DNA of 62,833 nucleotides from SAR202 cluster bacterium (GTDB lineage Bacteria; Chloroflexota; Dehalococcoidia; Lucifugimonadales; VGZY01). The stretch's first letter is position 1, and each line of letters begins with the position of its first letter. Shown here piece after piece: positions 24,113 through 32,946 of this stretch. Below the pieces are notes generated by a model. It saw only the letters and a program-made list of their open reading frames with translations. It had not been told where the DNA came from and did no database searches. The translations under genes and the position numbers were made by a program. The DNA lies in assembly GCA_016872355.1 (NCBI GenBank), contig VGZY01000008.1, positions 1 through 62,833 on the forward strand, in the 5' to 3' direction.

Positions 24113-25780
24113 ATGAGACGGCGCCTCCAAACACTGCTGTTCGCGCTTGCCGTTGTGGCGGGGCTTGCCGCCCCGGCAATGGCGCGCGGCCAGGAGGGCG
24201 GCCGGCACGCCGCGGTCATCCGCGTGGACGACACTGTCCAGCCGGTGGTCGCGAAGTACGTATCGAGGGCGATGCGTGACGCGAGGGCGGACGGCGCTTC
24301 GCTGATCGTGATTGAGCTGGACACTCCGGGCGGCCTTCTTGGGGCGACCCGCGACATTGTGGAAGAGATCATGGAGTCCGATGTCCCGGTGGTGGTATAC
24401 GTCACGCCGTCCGGCGCGGAGGCCACGTCTGCCGGCGTGTTCATCGCCGCCGCGGCGCACGTCTCCGCGATGGCGCCGGGGACCAGTATCGGCACGGCCA
24501 CCGGGAGCATCGAGGGGAACACGGAGTTCGGCGCGGGGGAGCCGGTGACTGAGGAGGCGCGGGTGGCCTACGCGCTGCTGAGGGCCATATCCGAGGCGCG
24601 CGGGAGGCCTCTTGCCCCGCTGGAGCAGACGGTCTTCCGGTGGGAGTCCTTCACGGCGATGGAGGCGCTGGACCACGGCATCATCGACCTGGTGGCGGAC
24701 GACCTGCCGGGCCTGCTGATCGCAATGGACGGTCGCACGGTGACGGTCAGCCGCGCACCCGTGACGCTCTCCACCGCCGGCCTGGCGGTCCGCGCCCTTG
24801 AGCAGAAGCCGCTCGAGAAGTTTATCAAGTTTATCTCGAGCCCCAACGTCGCTTTCCTCCTGATTGCTTTCGGCGTAGTGGGCCTTCTCATTGAGCTCAT
24901 AACGCCCGGAGTGGGCGTGCCCGGAGTGGTGGGAGCGCTGTGCCTGGCGCTTGCGTTCATCGCCCTCGGGAACCTGCCGGTTAACTTCGCCGGCGTGGCG
25001 CTTCTCCTGGTCTCGGCTGGGCTTTTCCTGATAGAGGTAAAGACGCCGGGGCTCGGCGTATTTGCCGCTGGAGGAGGGATTGCGTTCATTCTCGGCGCAT
25101 TTTTTCTCTTCGGCGGCCTCTCCACGCCGCCGATTGAGACACCGAGCTTTCGCGTCAACCCGCTGCTCATAGTGAGCGTGACCGCCGTTATGGTCGGCGC
25201 GCTCGTCTGGCTGGCGCGCGAGATCATGGCGGCGAAGAAGCTGGCGGAGTCCACGTCTGAAAGCGTCCTTTCGTCTTTCGTCGGCCAGACCGCATACGCG
25301 ATAACGGCGATTGCGCCGACCGGGAGCGTCACCCTGGCCGGCGAGGCGTGGAGCGCGCGGGACATCTCATCCCGCGGCGTGGGGCAGGGGCAGCCGATGA
25401 AGGTAGTGCGGGTGGACGGCCTCACGCTGGAGGTGGAGCCGGAGGCTGGGCAGGGGACGGGCGAGGAACCGGGCCGGGAGAGCGTCAAAGGCGACCCGGC
25501 CGCGCGAACGGAGACGGAATTCGATGCTACGGCGCAGCGACCCTCGCCGACCACGATCGGCAAGGCGCCCAGGCGCGAAGCGTTGCCGGATGGCCTCACC
25601 GCGCGGGAGGTGGAGGTGTTGCGCAAGGTGTCGCAGGGGCTGACCAACTCGCAGGTTGCTGCGGAGCTGCACATCAGCATCAACACCGTCACCCGTCACC
25701 TGACGAACATCTACACCAAGACCGGCACGAGCAACCGTGCCGAAGCCGCCACTTACGCCGCCCGCCACGAGCTGGTCTAG
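24113..25780 (+). CDS. NfeD/ClpP-class membrane serine protease homologue fused to LuxR-type HTH
   Basis: 555 aa. Signal peptide (LLFALAVVAGLAAPAMA), then a ClpP/crotonase-like 1510-N domain: IVIELDTPGGLL, AEATSAGVFIAAAAHVSAMAPGT with Ser106 as the expected nucleophile. No lysine is present from here until about residue 230, so the Ser-Lys dyad of NfeD proteases seems incomplete. Four to five hydrophobic segments follow (about 240-370), then the NfeD OB-like domain (FVGQTAYAITAIAPTGSV). After an acidic linker, residues 495-555 are a GerE/LuxR DNA-binding domain (LTAREVEVLRKVSQGLTNSQVA, then ISINTVTRHLTNIY). This implies a membrane-bound transcription factor, perhaps released by proteolysis. 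GGAAGG precedes the ATG. Confidence 0.9.
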   Translation: MRRRLQTLLFALAVVAGLAAPAMARGQEGGRHAAVIRVDDTVQPVVAKYVSRAMRDARADGASLIVIELDTPGGLLGATRDIVEEIMESDVPVVVYVTPSGAEATSAGVFIAAAAHVSAMAPGTSIGTATGSIEGNTEFGAGEPVTEEARVAYALLRAISEARGRPLAPLEQTVFRWESFTAMEALDHGIIDLVADDLPGLLIAMDGRTVTVSRAPVTLSTAGLAVRALEQKPLEKFIKFISSPNVAFLLIAFGVVGLLIELITPGVGVPGVVGALCLALAFIALGNLPVNFAGVALLLVSAGLFLIEVKTPGLGVFAAGGGIAFILGAFFLFGGLSTPPIETPSFRVNPLLIVSVTAVMVGALVWLAREIMAAKKLAESTSESVLSSFVGQTAYAITAIAPTGSVTLAGEAWSARDISSRGVGQGQPMKVVRVDGLTLEVEPEAGQGTGEEPGRESVKGDPAARTETEFDATAQRPSPTTIGKAPRREALPDGLTAREVEVLRKVSQGLTNSQVAAELHISINTVTRHLTNIYTKTGTSNRAEAATYAARHELV

Positions 25781-25917
25781 GGTTGCTTCACGGCCGCGGC
25801 ATCCCGGCCCACGCCTAGCGTGCGGAGGACCATTGTGGCAAGGTCCACGGTCCGGACCGGGCGCGCGGACCCAAGGGCACGGTCGCAGAAGCGGAAGGTG
25901 ACTGCAGGGTAGACTAT
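25777..25917 (-). pseudogene. Possible remnant of an alkaline-phosphatase-superfamily C-terminus
   Basis: A 47-codon minus-strand frame without a start reads ...GSARPVRTVDLATMVLRTLGV and ends TAG. The R-P-V-R-T-V-D-(L/I)-A-(T/P)-x-(L/V)-L pattern is typical of the C-terminal end of alkaline phosphatase/sulfatase-like enzymes. Its 5' side is cut by the pirin gene end. The resemblance is short, so this is tentative. Confidence 0.35.
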
Positions 25918-26654
25918 CCTTCTCCGACTCCGACGTTGATATCCCACACCAGTACTTCGGCGCCGGTGCGGCCGGCGATTAGCTCAGGCGCGCCGGCGAG
26001 GGTCAGGCGGGCGGAGTCGCCCTCGCGGAGATCGCCGCCGCCTTCGAGCACGGCCGCGCCCTGCGCAATGTATACATGAGCAAACTGCGAGTCAGGGATG
26101 GTGACGGCGCCCCCGGGCGCGAGCCTGCCGACCCACAGCACCGCGCCCTGCTGGCGGATGCGGATTGCCGCGTGGTGGTCGCGGCCGGAGGCCAGGGGTA
26201 CCAGGCCGCCGGCGGCGAGTTGTGGGTTGATGTCCATCTGCTGGTAGCTGGGGTCTATAGATTCCGTGTCCGGCAGGACCCACATCTGAACCAGGCGAAC
26301 GACCTTGTCCTGCGAGGGGTTCTTTTCCGAGTGCCAGATGCCGCGGCCGGCGCTCATTCGCTGGGCCAGCCCGGGATAGATGACGTCACTGTTGCCCAGG
26401 GTGTCCTTATGCTCGAGCTCGCCTTCGAGCACCCAGGTCACTATCTCCATGTCCCTGTGCGGGTGCGTGTCGAACCCCGTCCTCGGCTGCACCACGTCGT
26501 CGTTGTTGACGAGCAGCAGCCCGTGGTTGGTGTTTTCCGGGTCGTAGTGCCACCCGAAGCTGAAAGAGTGCCGTCCCTGGAGCCACGACGTCTTTGTTAC
26601 GAATCGGTCTTCGGCCCGCTGAATCTCGATTCCGGGTAGAGCGAGCGTTCCCAT
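25914..26654 (-). CDS. Pirin family protein
   Basis: The product is 246 aa. The N-terminal cupin bears pirin metal ligands: GFDTHPHRDMEIVTWVLEGELEHKD (His-x-His near residues 60-62) and AGRGIWHSEKNPS. Pirins are Fe(II) cupins; some act as quercetinases, others as redox-responsive co-regulators. ATG 26654 has GGAGGAGG directly upstream; the longer open frame runs through the promoter and is not coding. The promoter/operator region at 26723-26793 is very clear and suggests control by a MarR-class or similar dimeric regulator. The C-terminus is slightly shorter than in E. coli YhhW-like proteins. Confidence 0.93.
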   Translation of the reverse strand: MGTLALPGIEIQRAEDRFVTKTSWLQGRHSFSFGWHYDPENTNHGLLLVNNDDVVQPRTGFDTHPHRDMEIVTWVLEGELEHKDTLGNSDVIYPGLAQRMSAGRGIWHSEKNPSQDKVVRLVQMWVLPDTESIDPSYQQMDINPQLAAGGLVPLASGRDHHAAIRIRQQGAVLWVGRLAPGGAVTIPDSQFAHVYIAQGAAVLEGGGDLREGDSARLTLAGAPELIAGRTGAEVLVWDINVGVGEG

Positions 26655-26722
26655 ATTCCTCCTCCTTTTGAAAACCGGCCGGACTGCGGTAGGTGACAGT
26701 CCTTTGATGCGGCCACAATAGT

Positions 26723-26793
26723 TGCAGAAGCAATTATATATCACAAGCTCGCCGGCGTCAATAGTTGCGCTCGCAAATATTTGCGCTTGCAAT
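26723..26793 (-). promoter_or_regulatory. Pirin promoter with three TTGC-N4-GCAA operators
   Basis: On the minus strand TTGACG (26757-26762) and TATAAT (26734-26739) are 17 bp apart. TTGCAGAAGCAA (26723-26734) covers the region just after the -10. TTGCGCTCGCAA (26766-26777) and TTGCGCTTGCAA (26782-26793) lie just upstream of the -35. The same upstream sites flank a plus-strand TTGGAT (26794-26799) and TATAAT (26818-26823) pair, so one regulator could control both directions. Confidence 0.75.
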
Positions 26794-26903
26794 TGGATAT
26801 TTGATTTCGTGAGGAGTATAATGAGCGATAACGCGACTAGTTCGCGGGCTTTAATAGTTAAAAGCTCCGAATATTGCCACATCCAATAGCCGTTTGCGGT
26901 CTC

Positions 26904-27025
26904 ACCAGACGAAACGGTGGATGTGAACGGTCAGACCCAGCCAGTGGCCCCTGTCTAGCCCCAATATCCGGACTCAGCGCGCTGTCATGCGTGGTGAACG
27001 TACCCGTTTCGTCGCGTCGTCTGGT
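26904..27025. repeat. Imperfect inverted repeat in gene-free stretch
   Basis: ACCAGACGAAACGG (26904-26917) faces CCCGTTTCGTC..GTCTGGT (27003-27025), which has a 9-bp insertion. Nothing coding is seen in 26824-27054 other than this. Confidence 0.4.
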
Positions 27026-27054
27026 CGGAATGCCGGTGAGCCAGGAGGGCTGTC

Positions 27055-27261
27055 ATGGGTGGAATTGCTCGGGTTGGTCTGCAGTTTGTCTCGACGGCGA
27101 TCGTGCTTATCCTAATCCTTGCGGCGCTTATGACTGCCGCAGGGGGCGCGCTGGCGCCTGCAGGGGTCATGCTCCTGATGGCGGCCGGGGTGTTTTTGGG
27201 GCGGAGGCTGCTCTTCAAGTTCGCGGAGGGCAGACTATGGCAGAAGGAAGTCGCACCCTAG
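27055..27261 (+). CDS. Small two-helix membrane protein (68 aa)
   Basis: It begins MGGIARVGLQFVSTAIVLIL. Two hydrophobic stretches (about 10-30 and 33-49) are followed by a basic tail with RRLLFKFAEGRLWQKE. The start is strongly supported by AGGAGGG 6 bp upstream of the ATG. No family is recognised. It might be transcribed from the plus-strand promoter near 26794-26823, opposite pirin. The end is 36 bp from the convergent oxidoreductase gene. Confidence 0.65.
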   Translation: MGGIARVGLQFVSTAIVLILILAALMTAAGGALAPAGVMLLMAAGVFLGRRLLFKFAEGRLWQKEVAP

Positions 27262-27297
27262 CGTTAATGCAGCGGCCCCGTGAAGCCGGGGCCGCAC

Positions 27298-28239
27298 CTA
27301 CCTGTGGTTCTTTTTCACCTCGGACACGTATCTGCGCCCGATTGAATCTGCGTTTGCCGCGAGCCAATCGCTGAACACGGTCTTGCCTGTAGGCAGACTG
27401 TTTGAGACGAGCAGGCCCATTAACCCCTCAATCTCCCAGGGCTCCAGGACGATGTCCCTGACAAGCCAGCCGACGATTTGCGTCATGCGGTAGCCCAGTC
27501 CGGGGCTGACGTGCATATACCAGGTGAAGGGCGGCCAAAGGGCGCGCTTGCCGCGGCGCCGGTTCACGTGGCGGGCAATCAGGCGCGCAAGCTCCTCGTA
27601 AGTGAACGTCTCCGGCCCCACCGCGTCGATCTCCTGGTTGCCGGGCGCCTTTGACGCATTGACCGCTATCTCCGCCACATCCTCAACGTGCACAGGCTGG
27701 ACCTTATAGTCCCCCTTCCCAAAGATGGGGAAAACAGGAAAGTGCCTCAGACCCCACGCTCTGTTGTTTATGAGAATATCTTCGTTGCTGAAGACGACGG
27801 TCGGCCTGATGATGGCGTAGGGGACGCCCAGGTCCCGGAGGCGTTCCTCCAGCACCACTTTCCCACGGAAGTAGGGCAGTGGAGACCTGGCGTCCGCGCT
27901 GGTGATGCTGATGTGGACGATCTTGCGGACGCCCGCGTCTCTGGCGGCATTGAACAGGCGGGCCGTGTTCTCCACCGCCATCTCGTGTGTGATCCGGCCG
28001 CGGGCGAAGCGCACCCAGTAGGTATTGATCAGCACTGACGCGCCTTCGAGGCTCTTCCTGAGCTCATCCGGCCTGTCGAAGTTGAACGGCGCCACCGCCA
28101 CGCGGTCGCCGAACGGGTTGGGGCGGTTGGGACTCCCGGTGAGCGTCATTACCTTTACGTCGCCTTCGGCCAGCAGGCGGCGGGCAATGTACTTGCCCGT
28201 GTAGCCGAATGCGCCGGTGACGACGTAAAGGTCAGACGT
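27298..28239 (-). CDS. Atypical SDR / NDUFA9-like NAD(P)-binding protein (non-canonical start)
   Basis: About 313 aa. The Rossmann motif VVTGAFGYTGKYIARRL is fully encoded but lies upstream of the first ATG (28149). From the preceding TAG (end of the NHL gene) to that ATG there is no ATG, GTG or TTG in frame. ACG at 28239 is the most likely start, placed where homologues start (M-x-x-L-Y-V-V-T-G), and probably derives from ATG. Later motifs include HISITSADARSPLPYFRGK and IIRPTVVFSNEDILINN, fitting the NmrA/complex-I NDUFA9-like group. Translation may be poor, may begin at ACG, or may be restricted to the ATG, which would lose the dinucleotide-binding loop. Confidence 0.75.
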   Translation of the reverse strand, partial: TSDLYVVTGAFGYTGKYIARRLLAEGDVKVMTLTGSPNRPNPFGDRVAVAPFNFDRPDELRKSLEGASVLINTYWVRFARGRITHEMAVENTARLFNAARDAGVRKIVHISITSADARSPLPYFRGKVVLEERLRDLGVPYAIIRPTVVFSNEDILINNRAWGLRHFPVFPIFGKGDYKVQPVHVEDVAEIAVNASKAPGNQEIDAVGPETFTYEELARLIARHVNRRRGKRALWPPFTWYMHVSPGLGYRMTQIVGWLVRDIVLEPWEIEGLMGLLVSNSLPTGKTVFSDWLAANADSIGRRYVSEVKKNHR

Positions 28240-28248
28240 TTCGCTTCT

Positions 28249-30939
28249 CTATACTCCGAAAGTCCTCCGCCTGATTATCAGGTAGGTCGCCGCCGCGATG
28301 CCTCCGAGAACAAGAATCGCGGCGATCACGACGATAGCCGTAACGGCGCTGCCGTCACCGTCCGCGCCGGGCGCCGTTGGCCTGGGAGTGGCCGTGATGA
28401 ACACCGGCGTGGGCGAACTCGCGGGTAGGGCGGTGATGGTCGGCGTGGCGGAGACCGTCGCCACCGGGCTTGCAGTGGCCTCCGGCGTCGTAACTGCACC
28501 GGACGGCGTCGCTGTTGGAGTGGCGAGCGGCGCCGTGAGGGTCGCCGTCGGCGGGACCGGCGTGGGCGTCGCGACGGCCGTTGCCGTCGCGGTGGGTGGC
28601 ACCGGTGTGGCGGTCGGCGTGCTCGTTGGGACCGGCGTGTTGGTCGCCGTCGGGGTCATCGTCGGCGTCTGCGTTGGTGTCGCCGTTGCCGTGGGAGACG
28701 GCGTCTGCGTGTTCGTGGGCGTCGGCGTTGCTGTCGGGGTATGCGTCGGTGTCTGTGTGGGAGTTGCCGTGGGTGCCAGTTGGGCCACCGGCGCCTCAAT
28801 CACGCGCACGCGGTTGTTCAGGAAGTCAGATATGTACAGGTTGCCCGCCGCGTCGAAGGCAAGCCCTAGGGGTTCCCGCAGGGTGGCCGATGATGCGGGG
28901 CCGCTATCGCCTGAAAATGTGGCCGTGCCTGTGCCTGCCACGGTAGAGATCGTGCCTGTGTTCGGGTTGATAACGCGGACCCGGTGGTTGAAGGTGTCGC
29001 TAACGAAAACATAACCCTGGCGCTCAGCGATTCCGTTGGGTGAGCTCATTGCTGCGCTCAGGGCCGGACCGCCGTCTCCGGAATATGACTCCGAGCCGCT
29101 ACCTGCGATCGTTGAGATAAGTCCGGTGCCTGCCGAAACCCTGCGGATGCGGTGGTTGCCCGTGTCGGCGATGTAGAGGTTGCCGCTCGAGTCAACGGTC
29201 ACTGCTATGGGGTTGCGGATGCTGGCGGAGGTAGGTTGGCCGCCGTCGCCTCGAAAGGCGGCGTTGCCGTCGCCTGCCACGGTGGTGATGGTGCCTGCGA
29301 TATTCACCCTGCGGACCCTGAGGTTGAGGGTGTCGGCTATAAACAGGTTGTCCTGTGCGTCCACCGCCAGCCCGTGCGGCTGCCTGAGAATGGCTGAGGT
29401 CGCCGGGCCGTTGTCGCCGCCGAATGCAAAGCTGCCGTCGCCTGCATACGTGGAGATGTTTCCGGTGACGGGGTCTATGCGGCGCACGCGACTGTTGAGC
29501 GTGTCGGCGATATAGATGACTCCCTTGCTGTCAACTGCCACGCCGCGCGGCGAGTTCAGCGATGCTTGGGTCGCCGGGCCGCCGTCGCCGGCGAAGCCAG
29601 CGACGCCGTTACCGGCGACTGTTGTGATGACGTTTGTACCGGCCGCCACCTTGCGGACGCGGTGGTTGAGGGTGTCCGCTATGTACACATTACCCTGCGA
29701 GTCCGTTGCGACCGCGTTAGGTCCCGACATGCTGGCGCTCGGGGCGGTGTTGTTATCGCCAGCGAAGTTAGTGTTTCCTGTTCCTGCGACGGTCGAAATG
29801 TTTCCGGACGGGTAGCTGACCTTCCTGATCCGCTGGTTGCCCGCGTCCGCGATATAGAGGGCATCCAGGGCGTCGACGGCGACAGAGGCGGGGAGGCTCA
29901 GCATTGCGCCGATTGCCAACCCACCGTCGCCAGCGTATCCGGCCCCGCCGTTGCCGGCGACGGTCGTGATCTGCTCGGTGAACACGTCTATTCGGCGAAT
30001 GCGATTGTTGCCGCTGTCAGCGATAAACAGGTTGCCGTTGGCATCCACGCCGAGCCCGCGGGGCTGGAAGAGGCTGGTCCCGGAGCCGATGCCGCCGTCG
30101 CCTGCGTATCCTGCGTTGCCGTTCCCCGCGACCGTGAAGATCAGGTTGGTGTTGCGCTCAATCCTGCGGACGCGGTGGTTCGAGGAGTCGGAAACGTATA
30201 TATTCCGCTGCCTGTCTACCACCACGGCCTCCGGCTGGCGGAAGCTGGCGTTGATGGCGAGCCCGCCGTCCCCGCCGAAAGCGAAGGCGCCGTTGCCGGC
30301 GATGGTGGTGACGATGCCCGTTGTCGCATCGATCTTGCGGATGCGGTTATTGTACGTATCGGCGACATACACGCTGCCCGCGTCGTCTACCGCGACGCCC
30401 ATTGGGGACCGGAAAGACGCGTTTACAGCGAAGCCGCCGTCCCCGGAGAAATCGAAGTTCCCGTCGCCTGCGATAGTGGTTATGACTCCGGTAACGGCGT
30501 CCACCTTGCGAATGCGGTGATTGCCGGAGTCTGCTATGTAAACGTTCTTCGCCGAGTCCACGGCGACGCCGTGGGGCGTGCGGAGGCGCGCGGAGGCGGC
30601 GGGGCCGCCATCGCCGGTGTGGCCCGCGATGCCTGTGCCCGCGACGGTTGTTATGATGCCCGTTTGCGCGGCGATCTTGCGCACGCGATGGGCCTCGTGG
30701 TCGACGATGTAGATATTGCCGTCCACATCGATCACGACGCCTTCCGGCCGCGGAATAACCGCGTTCGTCGCCGCTCTCCCGTCGCCGACTCCTCCGCCGG
30801 CGAACGTCCTGATGTCACCAGGGGCAGCGGTGGCTGTCCGCCCCGCGGCTGCGACGGCGGCGACGATGCTCATAGCAATGAGCAGAAGGGCTGCCCTGGC
30901 GAGGTTGTTTTTCAACGGAGAGGGAAGTGAGTGTTTCAT
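28249..30939 (-). CDS. Large NHL-repeat surface protein with Thr/Pro stalk and C-terminal membrane anchor
   Basis: 896 aa. Signal peptide ([20 protein letters not shown]), then about a dozen 55-56-residue NHL repeats of the form GDGGPA...LxxPxGVAVDxxGNxYIADxxNHRVRKV..[11 protein letters not shown]. A stretch of roughly 110 residues of Thr/Pro/Ala (TPTATPTP-like) forms a stalk. The end is a transmembrane helix ([20 protein letters not shown]) and a basic RRR tail, i.e. the protein is anchored with the propellers outside. The family is abundant in Chloroflexota, and its function is unknown. ATG 30939 is chosen because the signal peptide starts there. Its TAG is followed, in the same frame, by the next gene. 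Confidence 0.9.
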   Translation of the reverse strand: MKHSLPSPLKNNLARAALLLIAMSIVAAVAAAGRTATAAPGDIRTFAGGGVGDGRAATNAVIPRPEGVVIDVDGNIYIVDHEAHRVRKIAAQTGIITTVAGTGIAGHTGDGGPAASARLRTPHGVAVDSAKNVYIADSGNHRIRKVDAVTGVITTIAGDGNFDFSGDGGFAVNASFRSPMGVAVDDAGSVYVADTYNNRIRKIDATTGIVTTIAGNGAFAFGGDGGLAINASFRQPEAVVVDRQRNIYVSDSSNHRVRRIERNTNLIFTVAGNGNAGYAGDGGIGSGTSLFQPRGLGVDANGNLFIADSGNNRIRRIDVFTEQITTVAGNGGAGYAGDGGLAIGAMLSLPASVAVDALDALYIADAGNQRIRKVSYPSGNISTVAGTGNTNFAGDNNTAPSASMSGPNAVATDSQGNVYIADTLNHRVRKVAAGTNVITTVAGNGVAGFAGDGGPATQASLNSPRGVAVDSKGVIYIADTLNSRVRRIDPVTGNISTYAGDGSFAFGGDNGPATSAILRQPHGLAVDAQDNLFIADTLNLRVRRVNIAGTITTVAGDGNAAFRGDGGQPTSASIRNPIAVTVDSSGNLYIADTGNHRIRRVSAGTGLISTIAGSGSESYSGDGGPALSAAMSSPNGIAERQGYVFVSDTFNHRVRVINPNTGTISTVAGTGTATFSGDSGPASSATLREPLGLAFDAAGNLYISDFLNNRVRVIEAPVAQLAPTATPTQTPTHTPTATPTPTNTQTPSPTATATPTQTPTMTPTATNTPVPTSTPTATPVPPTATATAVATPTPVPPTATLTAPLATPTATPSGAVTTPEATASPVATVSATPTITALPASSPTPVFITATPRPTAPGADGDGSAVTAIVVIAAILVLGGIAAATYLIIRRRTFGV

Positions 30940-30992
30940 AGAGATTATGGTAATCTTCGCGGGAAAAGTTTTCCAGTGTCCGGGACGTCGAA

Positions 30993-31820
30993 TTACGTCC
31001 CCAGGTGGCGCCTTATTTTGCCCATAATCTCCTGAACGGCCTGCCCGTCTTCGCCGATGGCGCCGGAAGTGACGTACCCAGTCAGGTCCGCCAGCGCCTC
31101 GCTGTAGCTGCCGAGCTGATAGTAGACCAGTCCGCGATCGCGCAGCTCGCGCGGAGCCTTCGGGTGCAGCGCCAGGAGGAAGTCCATTACCTTCAATGCG
31201 CGCTTGTGGTCTTCCTTCTCCAGGTAGGTTGCTTTCAGGTTGCGCAGCATCCGCGCAATGAACTCGCGGTTGCTCACCGGCGTGAAATGGCGCGGGTCTA
31301 TCTGTATCGCCGTGTTCGCGAGCCCACGTATTTGCTCCACGCACTCCTCTTTGGACCTCAGGATGCCGCCGTGGAAGGGGTCGATGTACAGGATGTCAAC
31401 GGCCATGTGCTTGACGACGAAGTGTCCGGGCAGCCCGACGCCCACGAGCGGGAAGCCCAGTCTCCTGCCCACCTCTATGTAGACGAGTGACAGGGAAATC
31501 GGGATGCCGAGGCGGCGGCTCAGCACTTCATTCAGAAAGCTGTTTCGGGGGTCGTAGTAGTCATCCTTGTTTCCCAGGAACTTGAGCTCGTCGAACAGAT
31601 ACTCGCTCAGCATGTTGACGCAGTAGAGGGGCTCCCTCTCCGGTGTGAACTTTGCTGCCGCGCCCTTGGCTATGGCGTTCAGGAAGTCCATCTGGTACGG
31701 GATATCTATCTGCGGGTATTCCACTGCGGCGATCAGAAAGGCCGCGGCGGCTACGTCGATATCATTGTCTTCTACGCTAGTTATGCGAGAGAACTCTGCC
31801 AAAATCGACTCTCTGTCCAT
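30993..31820 (-). CDS. SirB1-like transglutaminase-fold protein with TPR tail
   Basis: The product is 275 aa. The core matches SirB1/Transglut_core2: [27 protein letters not shown], then [10 protein letters not shown] and DPFHGG. The C-terminal region ([21 protein letters not shown], then [11 protein letters not shown]) looks like tetratricopeptide repeats. SirB1 proteins are cytosolic and of unknown role, and the transglutaminase-type cysteine is replaced in many. The start is the second ATG (31820): GGAG lies 6 bp before it and abuts the earlier ATG. The promoter was not identified in the AT-containing 268-bp gap. Confidence 0.88.
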   Translation of the reverse strand: MDRESILAEFSRITSVEDNDIDVAAAAFLIAAVEYPQIDIPYQMDFLNAIAKGAAAKFTPEREPLYCVNMLSEYLFDELKFLGNKDDYYDPRNSFLNEVLSRRLGIPISLSLVYIEVGRRLGFPLVGVGLPGHFVVKHMAVDILYIDPFHGGILRSKEECVEQIRGLANTAIQIDPRHFTPVSNREFIARMLRNLKATYLEKEDHKRALKVMDFLLALHPKAPRELRDRGLVYYQLGSYSEALADLTGYVTSGAIGEDGQAVQEIMGKIRRHLGT

Positions 31821-32024
31821 AGGCATCTCCAGTCGTGAGCGCTCTGGCGTTCGCGGCAAGGGGTGATATATATATGACGGGTGTGGCCTGCGCTTTGTTC
31901 CTTTCCCGGGGGTAGAGAGGGATGGAAAGCGGATGACCGCCACCGGCACAGGAACGATAGCACATGCCTGATAGACCGACAAAGCGGATTTAGGATGTCT
32001 CTGAGACGGCAGTTCGCCTGCCGC

Positions 32025-32053
32025 TTGACCCTGCGATGACCCGGGCATAGAAT
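32025..32053 (+). promoter_or_regulatory. Sigma70-type promoter of PIG-L operon
   Basis: TTGACC (32025-32030) and TAGAAT (32048-32053) with a 17-bp spacer, 35 bp before the first PIG-L ATG. The remainder of 31821-32088 shows only an ATATATAT tract near 31868. Confidence 0.7.
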
Positions 32054-32088
32054 CCCCGTGACCTGAGAACGGGAGGCGACAAGCGCCA

Positions 32089-32943
32089 ATGGCAGACATT
32101 CGAAGCCTGAAATTCCTCATGGTGAAGGCGCACCCGCACGACTTCACCCATGCCGCCGCGACAATGGTCATCCACACCTCACGGGGCGATTCCGTGACAC
32201 TGGTCGTTGTTACGGCCGGGGTGGCTGCTCACAACGAGAAGCTCATGGATGAGCTGCGCAAGCCGCTCGACCAGCAGGACCCGGCCGTAATCAAACAGAC
32301 GTCGGACGAGTATGCCGCGGAAAAGGAGCGCGAGCTCCGTGCGGCCGCGGCAATCTTCGGCATAAACGACGTGCGCGTGCTCGGATACCCCATGCCGTTT
32401 CGTGTGGAGCGATACCCTGCGGCCGTAACCCAGATCAAAAAGATAATCCTCGAGGTCCGGCCGGACGTGATCATCTCGCAGAGCCCGTTTGCCCAGGGAC
32501 CCCACGGCCTCTGCTCCGGCGCGTTCGACGATCACCAGGAGACCGCGTTCGCCACTTACGAGGCGGAGTCCTACGCCGGCGTGCCTGAGCCCGGCTCTCG
32601 CGTGGCGCCGCACCGCGTCGCCGCCACTTACTACCCGGGCGTATACTTCCAGCGCGACGAGTACGACTTCGTGTTAGACATAACAGCCTGGTACGACAGG
32701 CGCGTGAAGGCGGAGGAGATATTCAAGAGCCAGGGCCACACGCCGGAGTATGCGCGTCGCGTCGTGGAGCTCATCACCGGCAACATCGGCTGGTACAGCG
32801 GCGTCACATACGGCGAGGCGTTCGTTCGCGCGAAGGCTGACGTGGTGGACAGCATCCACGTCCCGGAGTTTTTCCTCAAGCGCGCCCACGAGCCAATCGC
32901 CGATCAGATAAAAAGGTACGCAGGTAAGAAGGAGAAAGGATAG
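32089..32943 (+). CDS. PIG-L family protein 1 (AHPHD variant)
   Basis: 284 aa. LmbE/PIG-L deacetylases open with A-H-P-D-D, in which the His and second Asp bind zinc and the first Asp is the general base. Here the motif is AHPHDF: H15 and D18 are kept, but the base position is H17. The third zinc ligand is probably H149 in DDHQET. Two paralogs (32947 and 35590) share the same substitution, so it is a lineage feature, not an error. The substrate is unknown (an N-acetyl or amide sugar derivative in the family). The ATG follows GGGAGG. Confidence 0.88.
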   Translation: MADIRSLKFLMVKAHPHDFTHAAATMVIHTSRGDSVTLVVVTAGVAAHNEKLMDELRKPLDQQDPAVIKQTSDEYAAEKERELRAAAAIFGINDVRVLGYPMPFRVERYPAAVTQIKKIILEVRPDVIISQSPFAQGPHGLCSGAFDDHQETAFATYEAESYAGVPEPGSRVAPHRVAATYYPGVYFQRDEYDFVLDITAWYDRRVKAEEIFKSQGHTPEYARRVVELITGNIGWYSGVTYGEAFVRAKADVVDSIHVPEFFLKRAHEPIADQIKRYAGKKEKG

Positions 32944-32946
32944 ACC

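Noticed and set aside
28298-29014. Gly/Val-rich plus-strand frame (about 238 codons).
   Set aside because: Complement of the Thr/Pro stalk in the large NHL protein.
28700-30900. Possible CRISPR or tandem DNA repeat.
   Set aside because: The periodicity is about 168 bp and codes for protein NHL repeats; there are no uniform spacers or conserved direct repeats.
29566-30930. 454-codon plus-strand open frame.
   Set aside because: Antisense shadow of the repeated NHL gene; the repeat structure produces the long frame.
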